From an uncultured Desulfuromonadales bacterium (lineage in GTDB: Bacteria; Desulfobacterota; Desulfuromonadia; Geobacterales; CAIOGM01), in the NCBI GenBank assembly GCA_903929485.1, contig CAIYUY010000257.1:1-42268 (forward strand): a stretch of 42,268 nt of DNA, read 5' to 3'. Shown here in pieces: positions 7,280-13,526 of the stretch. How positions within the stretch are numbered: the first letter of the stretch is position 1; the number at the start of each line of letters is the position of its first letter. The translations under genes and the position numbers were made by a program. The notes below the pieces were generated by a model that worked only from the letters and a program-made list of their open reading frames with translations, made no database searches and was not told where the DNA came from.

Positions 7280-7833
7280 GCCGTCTGTAGGGGCGATTCA
7301 CGAATCGCCCCATTCGCCCCAATCACCCCGGGATAATTCGCCCCGACAGATATCGCCGCCGCCCCGGTGGCGCCCACCCCGGAAATCTGCGCCAACATGG
7401 ATTCCACCAGGGACTGCGCCTGGGTAGCGGTAATCTTGGGCATGAAATTAAGCAGATGAGACACGGCGATATCCACCTTCTGGTCACCGGTCAGCGCCGC
7501 CTTTGACCCCACCAACGCCGCCGCCTTCTCTTCCGCCAGGGTAATCCCCTGAAAGGCCAACTTCTCCAGGAAGTTATTCTTCTGGGAAAGGGCGTCGATA
7601 TGGAACTTGTTTCCCAGCTTCACCAGGAACATGGAGACCACCCCCATGAGGAGCGAACTGACCACCGGGAACACCGTCCCCTGGAGAAAGGCAGCAAAGG
7701 CCGCCGGCGCCGGATTATCAACCGCAACCACCGCCGGAACAACATCCGCCCCCATGGCATAGGTGCAAATACCCGCGATAATCAACGCCACCACCACCAT
7801 CCCTGAATAAATCGCCGCACTCTTTGCGTTCAT
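7276..7833 (-). CDS. Holin-like phage membrane protein
   Basis: 185 aa from the ATG at 7831-7833. A first hydrophobic segment lies at about 8-28 (SGMVVVALIIAGICTYAMG) and a second at about 53-70 (VFPVVSSLLMGVVSMFLVKL), followed by a helical cytoplasmic-like region. Its position beside the endolysin and a spanin-like pair suggests a holin or lysis regulator. The C-terminus carries repeat-derived sequence (GAIRESPLQTA) that runs to the stop, so the natural end may have been longer or different. Confidence 0.6.
   Translation of the reverse strand: MNAKSAAIYSGMVVVALIIAGICTYAMGADVVPAVVAVDNPAPAAFAAFLQGTVFPVVSSLLMGVVSMFLVKLGNKFHIDALSQKNNFLEKLAFQGITLAEEKAAALVGSKAALTGDQKVDIAVSHLLNFMPKITATQAQSLVESMLAQISGVGATGAAAISVGANYPGVIGANGAIRESPLQTA
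7287..7312. repeat. Palindromic repeat, ATTCACGAAT centre
   Basis: Encodes the C-terminal GAIRESPL of the holin-like protein. Its right arm is degenerate and followed by further ATTCGCCCC fragments to about 7345. Confidence 0.8.
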
Positions 7834-7850
7834 AAAACCCCCGAAAACCT

Positions 7851-7926
7851 GTGAATGGTGAATAGTGAATGGTGAAAAGATCAAAGACCCACGGTTTTAT
7901 TCACCATTCACCATTCACTATTCACT
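7851..7926. repeat. Inverted heptamer arrays forming a long hairpin
   Basis: GTGAATGGTGAATAGTGAA-type units at 7851-7877 face TTCACCATTCACCATTCAC-type units at 7899-7926 across a 21-bp spacer. The element lies between the endolysin and holin genes and supplies the endolysin stop (TGA). Similar elements are at 12242-12320 and 35255-35357. Confidence 0.85.
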
Positions 7927-8272
7927 TTCTGTTATCATGTTCCAACGAAAAATGATTGCCGTCTTGGCGGGTGAACCGTCCCCCCCAGCTTCCCCCCTGG
8001 GACTCCCACCATATCCCCAGCGGCTCATAATCCTCGCTCTTGGTCAGATACGCCCCCTCCTTGAAGAGGTTGATATCGTGGGCCATCCGGAGACAGTGCA
8101 GGGAGTTAACTATCCCCTTGCCCAGTCCCGCCAGCCGTTGAGCTTCCTCCGGAGAGCGGTAACCTTCACCCAGGGTCACGGAATAGCCCATGATGTCCGT
8201 CTGGTGTAAAAGCGCGGCGAACATCAGCGCGAATTTTGATTGTTTCTGCCGCAACGTCAATGGTCCGGTCAT
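7922..8272 (-). CDS. Phage endolysin, M15 family peptidase
   Basis: 116 aa from the ATG at 8270-8272 (GGAG five bases upstream). The metallopeptidase M15 core is visible: EGYRSPEEAQRLAGLGKG, then SLHCLRMAHDINLF with zinc-binding His and Asp, and GNHFSLEH near the C-terminus with the last His ligand. It probably cuts the peptide cross-links of peptidoglycan as the lysis enzyme, like the short M15 endolysins of other phages. There is no signal peptide, so export would depend on the holin. The stop TGA is inside a heptamer repeat. Confidence 0.9.
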   Translation of the reverse strand: MTGPLTLRQKQSKFALMFAALLHQTDIMGYSVTLGEGYRSPEEAQRLAGLGKGIVNSLHCLRMAHDINLFKEGAYLTKSEDYEPLGIWWESQGGSWGGRFTRQDGNHFSLEHDNRK

Positions 8273-8283
8273 AAAGGCTCCTA

Positions 8284-8327
8284 AAACCGTGAATGGTGAG
8301 GGCGATGCCCTGAGCGTAGTCGAAGGG
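8284..8327. repeat. Heptamer fragment plus CTGAGC..GTCGAAG element
   Basis: GTGAATGGTGAGGG at 8284 and CCCTGAGCGTAGTCGAAGGG at 8308-8327, in the leader of the endolysin gene. Confidence 0.75.
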
Positions 8328-8337
8328 TGAAACAACA

Positions 8338-8368
8338 ATACCCCCACAAGGTTTCCTTGTGGGGGTAT
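8338..8368 (-). terminator. Strong hairpin after the Mor gene
   Basis: A perfect 14-bp stem (ATACCCCCACAAGG/CCTTGTGGGGGTAT) with a 3-nt loop. It lies between the Mor-like gene and the endolysin. On the minus strand it is followed by TGTTGTTT, a weak U-rich tail. It probably ends early/middle transcripts ahead of the late genes; an operator role is an alternative. Confidence 0.6.
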
Positions 8369-8431
8369 GATGTTATATTATGTTATTTTGGTCTAAGTGA
8401 ATCGTTACAACGTTATACTTCACACGGTTTT

Positions 8432-8458
8432 ATTCACCATTCACCATTCACCATTCAC
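8432..8458. repeat. TTCACCA heptamer array
   Basis: Three to four TTCACCA units. The TGA stop of the Mor-like gene (8455-8457) lies inside the array. Confidence 0.85.
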
Positions 8459-8796
8459 GCCTCATCAAACAGACTCCCCTGCAACCGTGACATGGCGATG
8501 GGGCGAATCTTCTTGATTCGAGTGTACGCCTGCCGTTCCGTCATCCCGTAGCGCATCCCCAGCGCGGCGTAATTACTGCCGTCAAACGCTTCCCACATCT
8601 CCAGATCCCGCGTCTCCAGCCGTTGTGCAGTCCCCACGGCGATATAGATGGCGTCCCCCCGGAAATGCTCTTGAATCGTCGCCACGGCGGACAATGCCAA
8701 GCGGGAAGCATCCCCCAGCGGCAGGTTATGGGACTCCAAAAACTTCTCCGTAATGATTTCGCGCAACAACTTCAGGGTTTCGCTTTCCTTCGCCAT
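8455..8796 (-). CDS. mor: Mor-family transcription activator
   Basis: 113 aa from the ATG at 8794-8796, with AAGGAGA upstream. It matches the Mor/C family of Mu, which turns on middle and late promoters: an N-terminal dimerisation part with GDAIYIAVG, then a C-terminal helix-turn-helix NYAALGMRYGMTERQAYTRI. Mu Mor is about 129 aa. Only one family member is seen in the window, so it may serve both the Mor and C roles. It lies at the end of the early cluster, followed by a hairpin and then the lysis genes. The stop codon is in a heptamer repeat. Confidence 0.9.
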   Translation of the reverse strand: MAKESETLKLLREIITEKFLESHNLPLGDASRLALSAVATIQEHFRGDAIYIAVGTAQRLETRDLEMWEAFDGSNYAALGMRYGMTERQAYTRIKKIRPIAMSRLQGSLFDEA

Positions 8797-8815
8797 TACA
8801 TTCTCCTTATTTTTA

Positions 8816-8872
8816 TTCACTCTTCGACTACGCTCAGTGCCGCGCCTTTCACCATTCACCATTCACAGCTTT
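8816..8872. repeat. Heptamers interrupted by a CTTCGACTACGCTCAG element
   Basis: Heptamer units flank a CTGAGC..GTCGAAG-family copy at 8822-8840, suggesting one repeat inserted in another. The TGA stop of the 8856-9230 gene lies in the array. Confidence 0.8.
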
Positions 8873-9230
8873 TGTTTACCAATTCGGTTAACATTTTTTT
8901 GTTACACGCCCGTTGTTCGGCGCTGATGGTATGGCTGATGGCCGGAACCGGTTTCCGTGGCGGCATCAATTCAATTACCTGGATAGGCGCCGGCCACTCC
9001 CGGATCTTGGGGAAAAGTCTATGGAATCCTTCGCGTATTCGATGACTGTCAAGCTGCTCTATGCTCACCCGTTGACCTATGGCCCGTAACCAAATGTCCG
9101 CAGTCAATTCGATCATATCTTCAGCCGGACTATTCCTGAGCCGTAGCGCCAGCAACGCCTCCAACCCCTCGGCTACCTCCTGCCGGACCCAATGTACGGG
9201 CGATTCATGAATCGCCCCTACGCCTTCCAT
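8856..9230 (-). CDS. Phage protein of unknown function
   Basis: 124 aa, mostly helical, with EGLEALLALRLRNSPAEDM and ADIWLRAIGQRVSIEQLDS in the first half and a proline-rich PPRKPVPAI later. Small proteins of this kind are found beside Mor in Mu-like phages, but no function is known. The ATG at 9228-9230 has GGGAGG upstream. Residues 4-11 (VGAIHESP) are translated from the palindromic repeat at 9194-9222, which also provides the stop of the upstream gene. The stop of this gene lies in heptamers. Confidence 0.75.
   Translation of the reverse strand: MEGVGAIHESPVHWVRQEVAEGLEALLALRLRNSPAEDMIELTADIWLRAIGQRVSIEQLDSHRIREGFHRLFPKIREWPAPIQVIELMPPRKPVPAISHTISAEQRACNKKMLTELVNKSCEW
9194..9222. repeat. 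Palindromic repeat, ATTCATGAAT centre
   Basis: Sits on the overlap of two genes. It gives the TAG stop (9218-9220) of the upstream gene and codes for VGAIHESP at the start of the downstream one. Confidence 0.9.
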
Positions 9231-9661
9231 TGTTCCAGCCTCCCGATGGCCGATGCCGTTTTTGATGCCGGTACCTGGGATCGGGGACCGGTAACGGCTT
9301 GAACTGCTCCCCGCTCACTGCTCACCGCTTGCCGACTCTCCAAAACCCGCTTCAGATAATTATGATTCTTCAGCGGCCCCTTACCCTTACCCCTGAGCGC
9401 CTCCACCGTCTCCACCATCGCCTCCTGTAGGGGCGATTCATGAATCGCCCTTACGCCATCCATCAAACCCACCACCTCTCGTGCCAACTTCAGCGCCCGT
9501 TCCCACGACAGCGCTCGTTTTTCGGAGCGGAACAGAGCCAGATACGAAAACGTCGCCGGTGGCAGTTCCCCTTTCAGCCCTAGCAGCTCCCGCGCCGCTG
9601 CATCCTGGGTGATCGCCTCAACAGAAAACTGTGCATGACAGCATGGGCAGTGCAGCATCAT
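9218..9661 (-). CDS. Small phage protein with N-terminal Cys pair motif
   Basis: 147 aa from the ATG at 9659-9661 (AGGAG nine bases upstream; an upstream TTG is less likely). It begins MLHCPCCHAQFSVEA, a CxxC knuckle, followed by helical sequence containing SEKRALSWERALKLAREV and later LKNHNYLKRVLE. It resembles small proteins located before Mor in Mu-like phages; function unknown. A palindromic repeat is translated in frame mid-protein (VRAIHESPLQEA), and the stop codon comes from a second repeat. Confidence 0.72.
   Translation of the reverse strand: MMLHCPCCHAQFSVEAITQDAAARELLGLKGELPPATFSYLALFRSEKRALSWERALKLAREVVGLMDGVRAIHESPLQEAMVETVEALRGKGKGPLKNHNYLKRVLESRQAVSSERGAVQAVTGPRSQVPASKTASAIGRLEQWKA
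9427..9455. repeat. Palindromic repeat, ATTCATGAAT centre
   Basis: Translated in frame within the 9218-9661 gene; the right arm has one change (CGCCCTTACG). Confidence 0.88.
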
Positions 9662-9703
9662 AAAAATCAACTCCTATCGGCTTATTTTATGCATTTCCGG
9701 TCA

Positions 9704-9736
9704 CCCCCCCCAAAAGGGCCGTTGACCAGGGGGGGG
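9704..9736. other. Poly-C/poly-G hairpin
   Basis: Eight C (9704-9711) and eight G (9729-9736) can form an 8-bp stem around a 17-nt loop, in the 90-bp gap between two zinc-finger genes. No T-run follows on either strand. It could be a processing or structural site; function unknown. Confidence 0.5.
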
Positions 9737-9751
9737 CCGGTCAATAGGTGG

Positions 9752-10084
9752 TTATGCCGATAAACCCGACAGTTCCGATTCAGCCGCCGTCATCCGTTTT
9801 TTGAAATCTTCATGCCAGCCGCTTTCTTCGTTGCGGAGTGCTTCAATTTTCCGATATGCAGCATGTTTCTTGTCGCCGTTGCCCCGGAGCTGTGCGTCGC
9901 ACTCATGGCAATAGCTCCCATCACCGCTGCCGGAAAAATGGACAGCATGTTTATATTCCTTCAGTTCGGTGTTGCCGCACTCGTAGCAGAGTTCTTTACC
10001 GCAGCAGTCGCAATTTGTATAGCCGGATGCTTCTTTACCGCAGACATCACAGAATGATTTTTCGACAGTCACTTGTTTTTTCAA
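9752..10084 (-). CDS. Multi-cysteine zinc-binding protein
   Basis: 110 aa with a TTG start preceded by AAAGGAGG. Several zinc knuckles are visible: FCDVCGKEASGYTNCDCCGK, LCYECG and YCHECDAQL, followed by a charged helical tail with KKHAAYRKIEALRNEE. The cysteine spacing looks like a treble-clef/rubredoxin-like module, but no family is recognised. It lies among other small Cys-rich early phage genes. Confidence 0.75.
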   Translation of the reverse strand: MKKQVTVEKSFCDVCGKEASGYTNCDCCGKELCYECGNTELKEYKHAVHFSGSGDGSYCHECDAQLRGNGDKKHAAYRKIEALRNEESGWHEDFKKRMTAAESELSGLSA

Positions 10085-10130
10085 GGGATTCCTCCTTTAT
10101 TTGCAGCGCTGGCATAACCAACGCTGTGGA

Positions 10131-10153
10131 CCGGCCTAAAAACAGCCGGTCAC
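10131..10153. other. Short inverted repeat upstream of the multi-Cys gene
   Basis: GACCGGC/GCCGGTC 7-bp stem around a 9-nt loop in the 10085-10211 gap. No T-run follows; role unknown. Confidence 0.35.
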
Positions 10154-10211
10154 GCTTAATCGTTAGAATCAGAACCTAACCACCCATTGGACCGGACCGA
10201 AAACGAAAAAA

Positions 10212-10334
10212 TCAAATATCAAACCACTTCCTGCAATCTGAGCAGTACCAACGAATCTCAGGAAAAGCGGTTTGTTCGTTGCATGGATGAGGAGTAGTGC
10301 TGCTGCTGTTACAATTAGGACATCTTATAAACAT
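10212..10334 (-). CDS. 40-aa zinc-ribbon protein
   Basis: A short frame with a good ribosome-binding site (GGAGG, six bases before ATG). The protein begins MFIRCPNCNSSS and ends RWYCSDCRKWFDI, so it has two CxxC pairs 26 residues apart, a typical minimal zinc ribbon. It probably binds DNA or protein in the early phage region. It stands alone between two other Cys-rich genes. Confidence 0.75.
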   Translation of the reverse strand: MFIRCPNCNSSSTTPHPCNEQTAFPEIRWYCSDCRKWFDI

Positions 10335-10363
10335 ACTACCTCCGTTGATTTAAGGGAATGATC

Positions 10364-10388
10364 AACCTTCCGACCTTTTCGGAAGGTT
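10364..10388. other. Perfect 10-bp hairpin between small genes
   Basis: AACCTTCCGA/TCGGAAGGTT with a CCTTT loop, downstream of the 10404-10682 gene. It lacks a T-run on the minus strand, so terminator or mRNA-processing roles are only possibilities. Confidence 0.5.
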
Positions 10389-10403
10389 CGAAAACCTGGT
10401 TAG

Positions 10404-10682
10404 TTATATTTCTAATACAGTCTCTATCATGGCCGGCGCAAGCACCGCAGATTGTCTGCTCAGCGCCGCTATCCTCTCCAACTCCGAACGATACCGATCC
10501 GCCCGGTTCGCCGATTTAATGTACAAATCCGCTTGACGCTCGCAGGATTCGATCAGGTGTTTGTTGTCCCTGGTCAGCTGCTCCACCTCGGCGGCCAGAC
10601 AATCGGGACAGATAAGCACCCCACCAACTACACGACCTTGCGCCATGGCCATATCTCGATGGCCGCAATATATCGCCCTCAT
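10404..10682 (-). CDS. Small Cys-containing coiled-coil phage protein
   Basis: 92 aa from the ATG at 10680-10682, with GGGAGGGAGG upstream. The N-terminus has a zinc-like pattern (YCGHRD ... LICPDC) and continues into a long heptad-rich helix (AAEVEQLTRDNKHLIESCE, then RYRSELERIAAL). No family recognised. Upstream lies a cluster of palindromic and heptamer repeats. Confidence 0.68.
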   Translation of the reverse strand: MRAIYCGHRDMAMAQGRVVGGVLICPDCLAAEVEQLTRDNKHLIESCERQADLYIKSANRADRYRSELERIAALSRQSAVLAPAMIETVLEI

Positions 10683-10699
10683 ACCCCCTCCCTCCCATT

Positions 10700-10806
10700 C
10701 GGGCGCAGCAAGCCGCGCCCCTACGTTTTTGTACGGGCGATTCATGTAAGGGCGGTTCGCGAACCGCCCCTACGTTTTCACTCTTCACCCTTCACTCTTC
10801 ACCCTT
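10700..10806. repeat. Cluster of palindromic repeats and heptamers
   Basis: A GCAGCAAGCCGC-centred variant (10700-10725), a half copy (10731-10745), a GGTTCGCGAACC-centred full copy (10746-10774) and TTCACCC/TTCACTC heptamers (10776-10806) lie head to tail. The heptamers contain the stop codon of the gemA 3' fragment. Confidence 0.85.
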
Positions 10807-11276
10807 GCCTTTTGCTTCTCTCGCCAACCACTTCTTCAACGCCTCGATAATCACCGTTTTATCCGCCGTTGAACACCACTGCAACGCGCTATTCCGAATC
10901 ATCCGGAACACATACGCGCCCAACGCCTTCTCGCTGGGATCACGTACCTTCCCCGCCTCATGCAGCTCGATCCACAAGCCCCGAATCATCTTGCTCATGG
11001 CGTCATCGGCCAGGGGGCGCGAGGGCGTATGTCGTACGGGCGACGCATGCGTCGCCCCTACTTCACCCTTCCCCCTTCACCCTTGCCTTTCCACACGCCC
11101 GCCGCCGTCGCCTTGGCGGTCAAATCCTCCGTCAACTTGCCGGCGGTAAAGGCGGTTAACTCCTTGGATGACGTTACCTTGTACCCGGAAAGGATAGCCC
11201 GATACGTATCATCGTCCAGTTGCAACGCCCCTTTCAGCGTATGAATCATCTTGATCTGCCAGGGCTGTATTTTCAT
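10792..11276 (-). pseudogene. gemA: gemA-like regulator (Mu gp16), split by repeats
   Basis: Two pieces of one DUF1018/GemA-type protein. The 5' piece (11058-11276) starts MKIQPWQIKMIHTLKGAL and contains LDDDTYRAILSGYKVTSSKELT. It ends at a TAG in the palindromic repeat at 11034-11061. The 3' piece has an ATG at 10998, but its frame extends upstream as RPLADDAMSKMIRGLW. It continues WIELHEAGKVRDPSEKALGA and ends IIEALKKWLAREAKG, the typical GemA C-terminal half. Heptamers plus palindrome lie exactly at the join and shift the frame. The halves could still be made separately (10792-10998 and 11058-11276). GemA in Mu modulates host gene expression and gyrase. Confidence 0.8.
11034..11086. repeat. 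Palindromic repeat (GACGCATGCGTC centre) with heptamers
   Basis: The palindrome at 11034-11061 is followed by TTCACCCTTCCCCCTTCACCC. It separates the two gemA halves. Confidence 0.88.
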
Positions 11277-11644
11277 CTCCGCTCCTCTAATACCCGTGCG
11301 CACGCCCCCACCGCTTCCACCCCGCACAACGTCGTGTCATGGTTGTGCGGATAATACGCCCCACACCCCTGGCACGGGTTTCGCGTTGTCAATTGTCCCT
11401 TGTCCATTGTCAACTGATACTCAAACCACCGCTCCCCGCTGATTTCCGACCGGACGTGGCGCGATTCGATCAACTTCCCGTTGGCCCGCAGTTCCGAGAC
11501 GGAAGTCCCCACCGCGTAGTTGTGGCAACGGTGGGAGAGCTCCGCCGTGGAATGCCACTTTCCATCGGAAAGCGCCCCCAACAGTTTCTTAAGTCGGGGC
11601 GAGTTATCCAGCCGCGCATGATGCATGATGCCGTTTCGTGCCAT
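11273..11644 (-). CDS. Winged-helix/zinc phage protein
   Basis: 123 aa from the ATG at 11642-11644 (AAGGAAGG upstream). The first half resembles a winged helix: RLKKLLGALSDGKWHSTAEL then GTSVSELRANGKLIESR and a wing GERWFEYQL. The second half has CQGCGAYYPHNH and LCGVEAVGACARV, possible zinc ligands. Similar small DNA-binding proteins occur near gemA in Mu-like phages. Its end overlaps the gemA start by 4 bp. Confidence 0.7.
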   Translation of the reverse strand: MARNGIMHHARLDNSPRLKKLLGALSDGKWHSTAELSHRCHNYAVGTSVSELRANGKLIESRHVRSEISGERWFEYQLTMDKGQLTTRNPCQGCGAYYPHNHDTTLCGVEAVGACARVLEERR

Positions 11645-11739
11645 GTCCCTTCCTTCTTGGCTGCTCATCAGACCCGAAGCGCCACCCCCGGATGACGATC
11701 ATATTGCCGACGTCGGCAATGTGATCGTTTCACATGCCC

Positions 11740-11768
11740 GTACGGGCGACGCATGCGTCGCCCCTACG
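11740..11768. repeat. Palindromic repeat, GACGCATGCGTC centre
   Basis: Lies immediately after the stop codon of the 11770-11943 gene. Confidence 0.88.
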
Positions 11769-11769
11769 G

Positions 11770-11943
11770 TTATGCCGCCGTTATGGTGGCGAATTCCTCG
11801 CCGTTTTCCGAATTTTCCCAGACTTCCACGATGATGGCGTCCCCCACGGTGCTGATGGCGAAATCATCGGGCAAATCCGCCAGCGCCGCCCGAAGTCCGC
11901 CCACCGTATCGATATTGTCAAAATCTTCCCTGAGCACGACCAT
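11770..11943 (-). CDS. Small acidic phage protein
   Basis: 57 aa from the ATG at 11941-11943, preceded by AAAAGGAG. Sequence such as DNIDTVGGLRAALADLPDD and AIIVEVWENSENGEEFA suggests a compact acidic alpha/beta protein. No family recognised. Heptamers flank the start and a palindrome flanks the end. Confidence 0.62.
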   Translation of the reverse strand: MVVLREDFDNIDTVGGLRAALADLPDDFAISTVGDAIIVEVWENSENGEEFATITAA

Positions 11944-11951
11944 GATTCTCC

Positions 11952-11980
11952 TTTTCACCCTTCACCCTTCACCCTTGCCT
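11952..11980. repeat. TTCACCC heptamer array
   Basis: Three heptamer units just downstream of the 11981-12223 gene and upstream of the next small gene. Confidence 0.8.
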
Positions 11981-12223
11981 TTAAATCACCTCTATCAGAT
12001 CCCGTTCCGCCGCCCATTCATCCAGCTGCAACTGCAACAGCTTCGGATCATCCCCGATAGGCAACCGGCTGGTAATGACCCGCCTCCAGGTGGAACCGCT
12101 GGTGCTGACCCAGATGGCGTGATAAACCCCGCCGCTCCGGTGCGCCACCCCGATCACCTGTATCCCGTCATTGGGGGTACAATACAGATACCTCCGCCCG
12201 TAAAACTGCCCCTGTTTGCTCAT
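11981..12223 (-). CDS. Small phage protein, unknown
   Basis: 80 aa. ATG at 12221-12223 with AAGGAGGG upstream. The protein is rich in aromatic beta-strand-like segments (FYGRRYLYC, GGVYHAIWVSTSGSTWRRV) and ends with an amphipathic helix DPKLLQLQLDEWAAERDL. It was not matched to a family. It lies in the early cluster downstream of the DUF3164 gene. Confidence 0.62.
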   Translation of the reverse strand: MSKQGQFYGRRYLYCTPNDGIQVIGVAHRSGGVYHAIWVSTSGSTWRRVITSRLPIGDDPKLLQLQLDEWAAERDLIEVI

Positions 12224-12241
12224 CCATCCCTCCTTAAAATC

Positions 12242-12320
12242 GTGAATAGTGAAAAGTGAATGGTGAAAAGATCAAAAACATCCATTTTTATTCACCCTTC
12301 ACCCTTCACCCTTCACCCTT
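12242..12320. repeat. Inverted heptamer arrays forming a hairpin
   Basis: GTGAATAGTGAAAAGTGAA units (12242-12270) face TTCACCCTTCACCCTTCACC units (12290-12320). The spacer resembles that at 7878-7898 (AAAGATCAAA ... TTTTATTC). Confidence 0.85.
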
Positions 12321-12327
12321 GCCTTTA

Positions 12328-12939
12328 CTACGCCGCGATATTCAGATTCAGCTGCTGATAATCCCCCTTGGCGTCCCGCTGATAAAACCGGACATAGGCC
12401 TTGGAGCTCTCCACCTGAATGCTGTCACTGATGGCCTGCATGGCATGTTTCCACATCTCATCATCAAAATCGTATTTCCGCAGACTCAACACCCGCTTCG
12501 TGTTGATCCGACCGGCCTTGTCCACCTGAAAGGCATCCAGGACGATAGTTCGGAGCTCCTTACCGCTACCGTCGCTCCACCGGCTGAGACAGTCATCAAT
12601 CAACGCCTTGGCTGCCTGCAACCGCTCGTCGAACCTCAAGAAATCATCCATGGAACGGACGATCTTGAACTTTCCGTCATAGCTGGTGAGGGTGACGTTG
12701 CCCACCTTCCCCCCCAGATTAGCGCCGTACTTCTCGGCGGAGAGCTCCACAAACGCCTGAATATCCTCCATGGAGCTCTTCTTGCACTCCACCAGCAGCT
12801 GGGAAACCGTCTCCGCCCGTTTCATCAGCTCTATGACCAGGCCGTTACGCACCAGATCAACCTCCTTGATGCTCTCCAACGGCACCAGCCGTCCCACCCC
12901 ATCCGCCATGTATCCCGTCGGTATCTGTTGCGTTTCCAT
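12328..12939 (-). CDS. DUF3164 family phage protein
   Basis: 203 aa from the ATG at 12937-12939 with AAAAGGAG upstream. The frame remains open further 5', but that part is repeat-derived. The sequence matches the DUF3164 protein of Mu-like phages: GYMADGVGRLVPLESIKEVD at the N-terminus, KVGNVTLTSYDGKFKI in the middle, and DFDDEMWKHAMQAISDSIQV with SKAYVRFYQR at the end. Function is unknown; it is a conserved early gene of transposable phages. Confidence 0.88.
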   Translation of the reverse strand: METQQIPTGYMADGVGRLVPLESIKEVDLVRNGLVIELMKRAETVSQLLVECKKSSMEDIQAFVELSAEKYGANLGGKVGNVTLTSYDGKFKIVRSMDDFLRFDERLQAAKALIDDCLSRWSDGSGKELRTIVLDAFQVDKAGRINTKRVLSLRKYDFDDEMWKHAMQAISDSIQVESSKAYVRFYQRDAKGDYQQLNLNIAA

Positions 12940-12956
12940 CGTCGCTCCTTTTAGAA

Positions 12957-13043
12957 AAAATGTTGAATGTTTAATGTTGAAGGTTGAAGGTTGTATGTTT
13001 GATTCTGAATTTAATTCAGCATTCAAAATACAACATTCAAAAT
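12957..13043. repeat. TTGAATGTT/AACATTCAA hairpin element
   Basis: A third AT-rich repeat type: GTTGAAGGTTGAAGG-like units on the left, ATTCAAAATACAACATTCAA on the right, with CTGAATTTAATTCAG as a perfect palindromic centre. It separates the DUF3164 gene from the small membrane-protein gene. Confidence 0.75.
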
Positions 13044-13168
13044 TTTCTCCACCATTTCCACCAGGTAAAGAAGAGCAGGGCAAACAGCAGCATACTGCCC
13101 CACGCCTTGATCTCCCTGACCACCTGTTCCCGCCGCATCTTCGCCTGCCGTTGCGACTCCCTGACCAA
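13037..13168 (-). CDS. Small membrane protein, possibly 5'-truncated
   Basis: About 43 aa if the TTG at 13166-13168 (GAGGA seven bases upstream) is used; an internal ATG at 13136-13138 would give 33 aa. The charged N-terminus (RESQRQAKMRREQVVREI) is followed by one hydrophobic helix (SMLLFALLFFTWWKWW). The upstream sequence is a palindromic repeat, so the original start may have been lost. Function unknown. Confidence 0.5.
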   Translation of the reverse strand: MVRESQRQAKMRREQVVREIKAWGSMLLFALLFFTWWKWWRKF

Positions 13169-13200
13169 CCAGTAATCCTCTGCATGAATGATCTCCCGAC

Positions 13201-13261
13201 CGGGCGCAGCAAGCCGCGCCCCTACATTTTCACCCTTCACCCTTCGCCCTTCACCCTTGCC
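13201..13261. repeat. Palindrome variant (GCAGCAAGCCGC centre) and heptamers
   Basis: GGGCGCAGC-AAGCCGCGCCCCTAC at 13201-13225, then TTCACCC units to 13261, between two small membrane-protein genes. Confidence 0.83.
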
Positions 13262-13263
13262 TT

Positions 13264-13425
13264 TCACACCGTGGCGATGATCCGCGCCAACCAACCCAGC
13301 ATGAAGCCGATGAAGAGCGCCCCACAGCCGATTCCCGTTACCAGTCGACACGTCCGCTCCATAGCCTCTCGCTGGGCGTCGCCCCTCCTTCTCGTTTCGT
13401 GCTCGAATGAATCGATTGAACTCAT
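13264..13425 (-). CDS. 53-aa single-pass membrane protein
   Basis: ATG at 13423-13425 with GAGGAG ten bases upstream. The charged N-terminus (SFEHETRRRGDAQREA) is followed by a transmembrane helix (CGALFIGFMLGWLARIIATV) that runs to the stop. No family recognised. The stop adjoins a heptamer repeat. This frame is preferred over the overlapping longer open frame, which mixes several repeat-coded peptides. Confidence 0.62.
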   Translation of the reverse strand: MSSIDSFEHETRRRGDAQREAMERTCRLVTGIGCGALFIGFMLGWLARIIATV

Positions 13426-13497
13426 GATTGGTCATCTCCTCGTTAATTTCCGTGTCATGTTGCATATTGCCCCCGTACGGGGTTCGGCCGGTTGCCC

Positions 13498-13526
13498 GTA
13501 CGGGCGACGCATGCGTCGCCCCTATC
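13498..13526. repeat. Palindromic repeat, GACGCATGCGTC centre
   Basis: Supplies the TAG stop (13522-13524) of the 47-aa gene. A related fragment, CCCGTACGGGGTTCGGCCGG, lies just left of it at 13470-13490. Confidence 0.86.

Noticed and set aside
12940-13212. N-terminal extension of the DUF3164 gene
   Set aside because: The family sequence begins at the ATG at 12937-12939 with a good ribosome-binding site; the extension is AT-rich repeat DNA.
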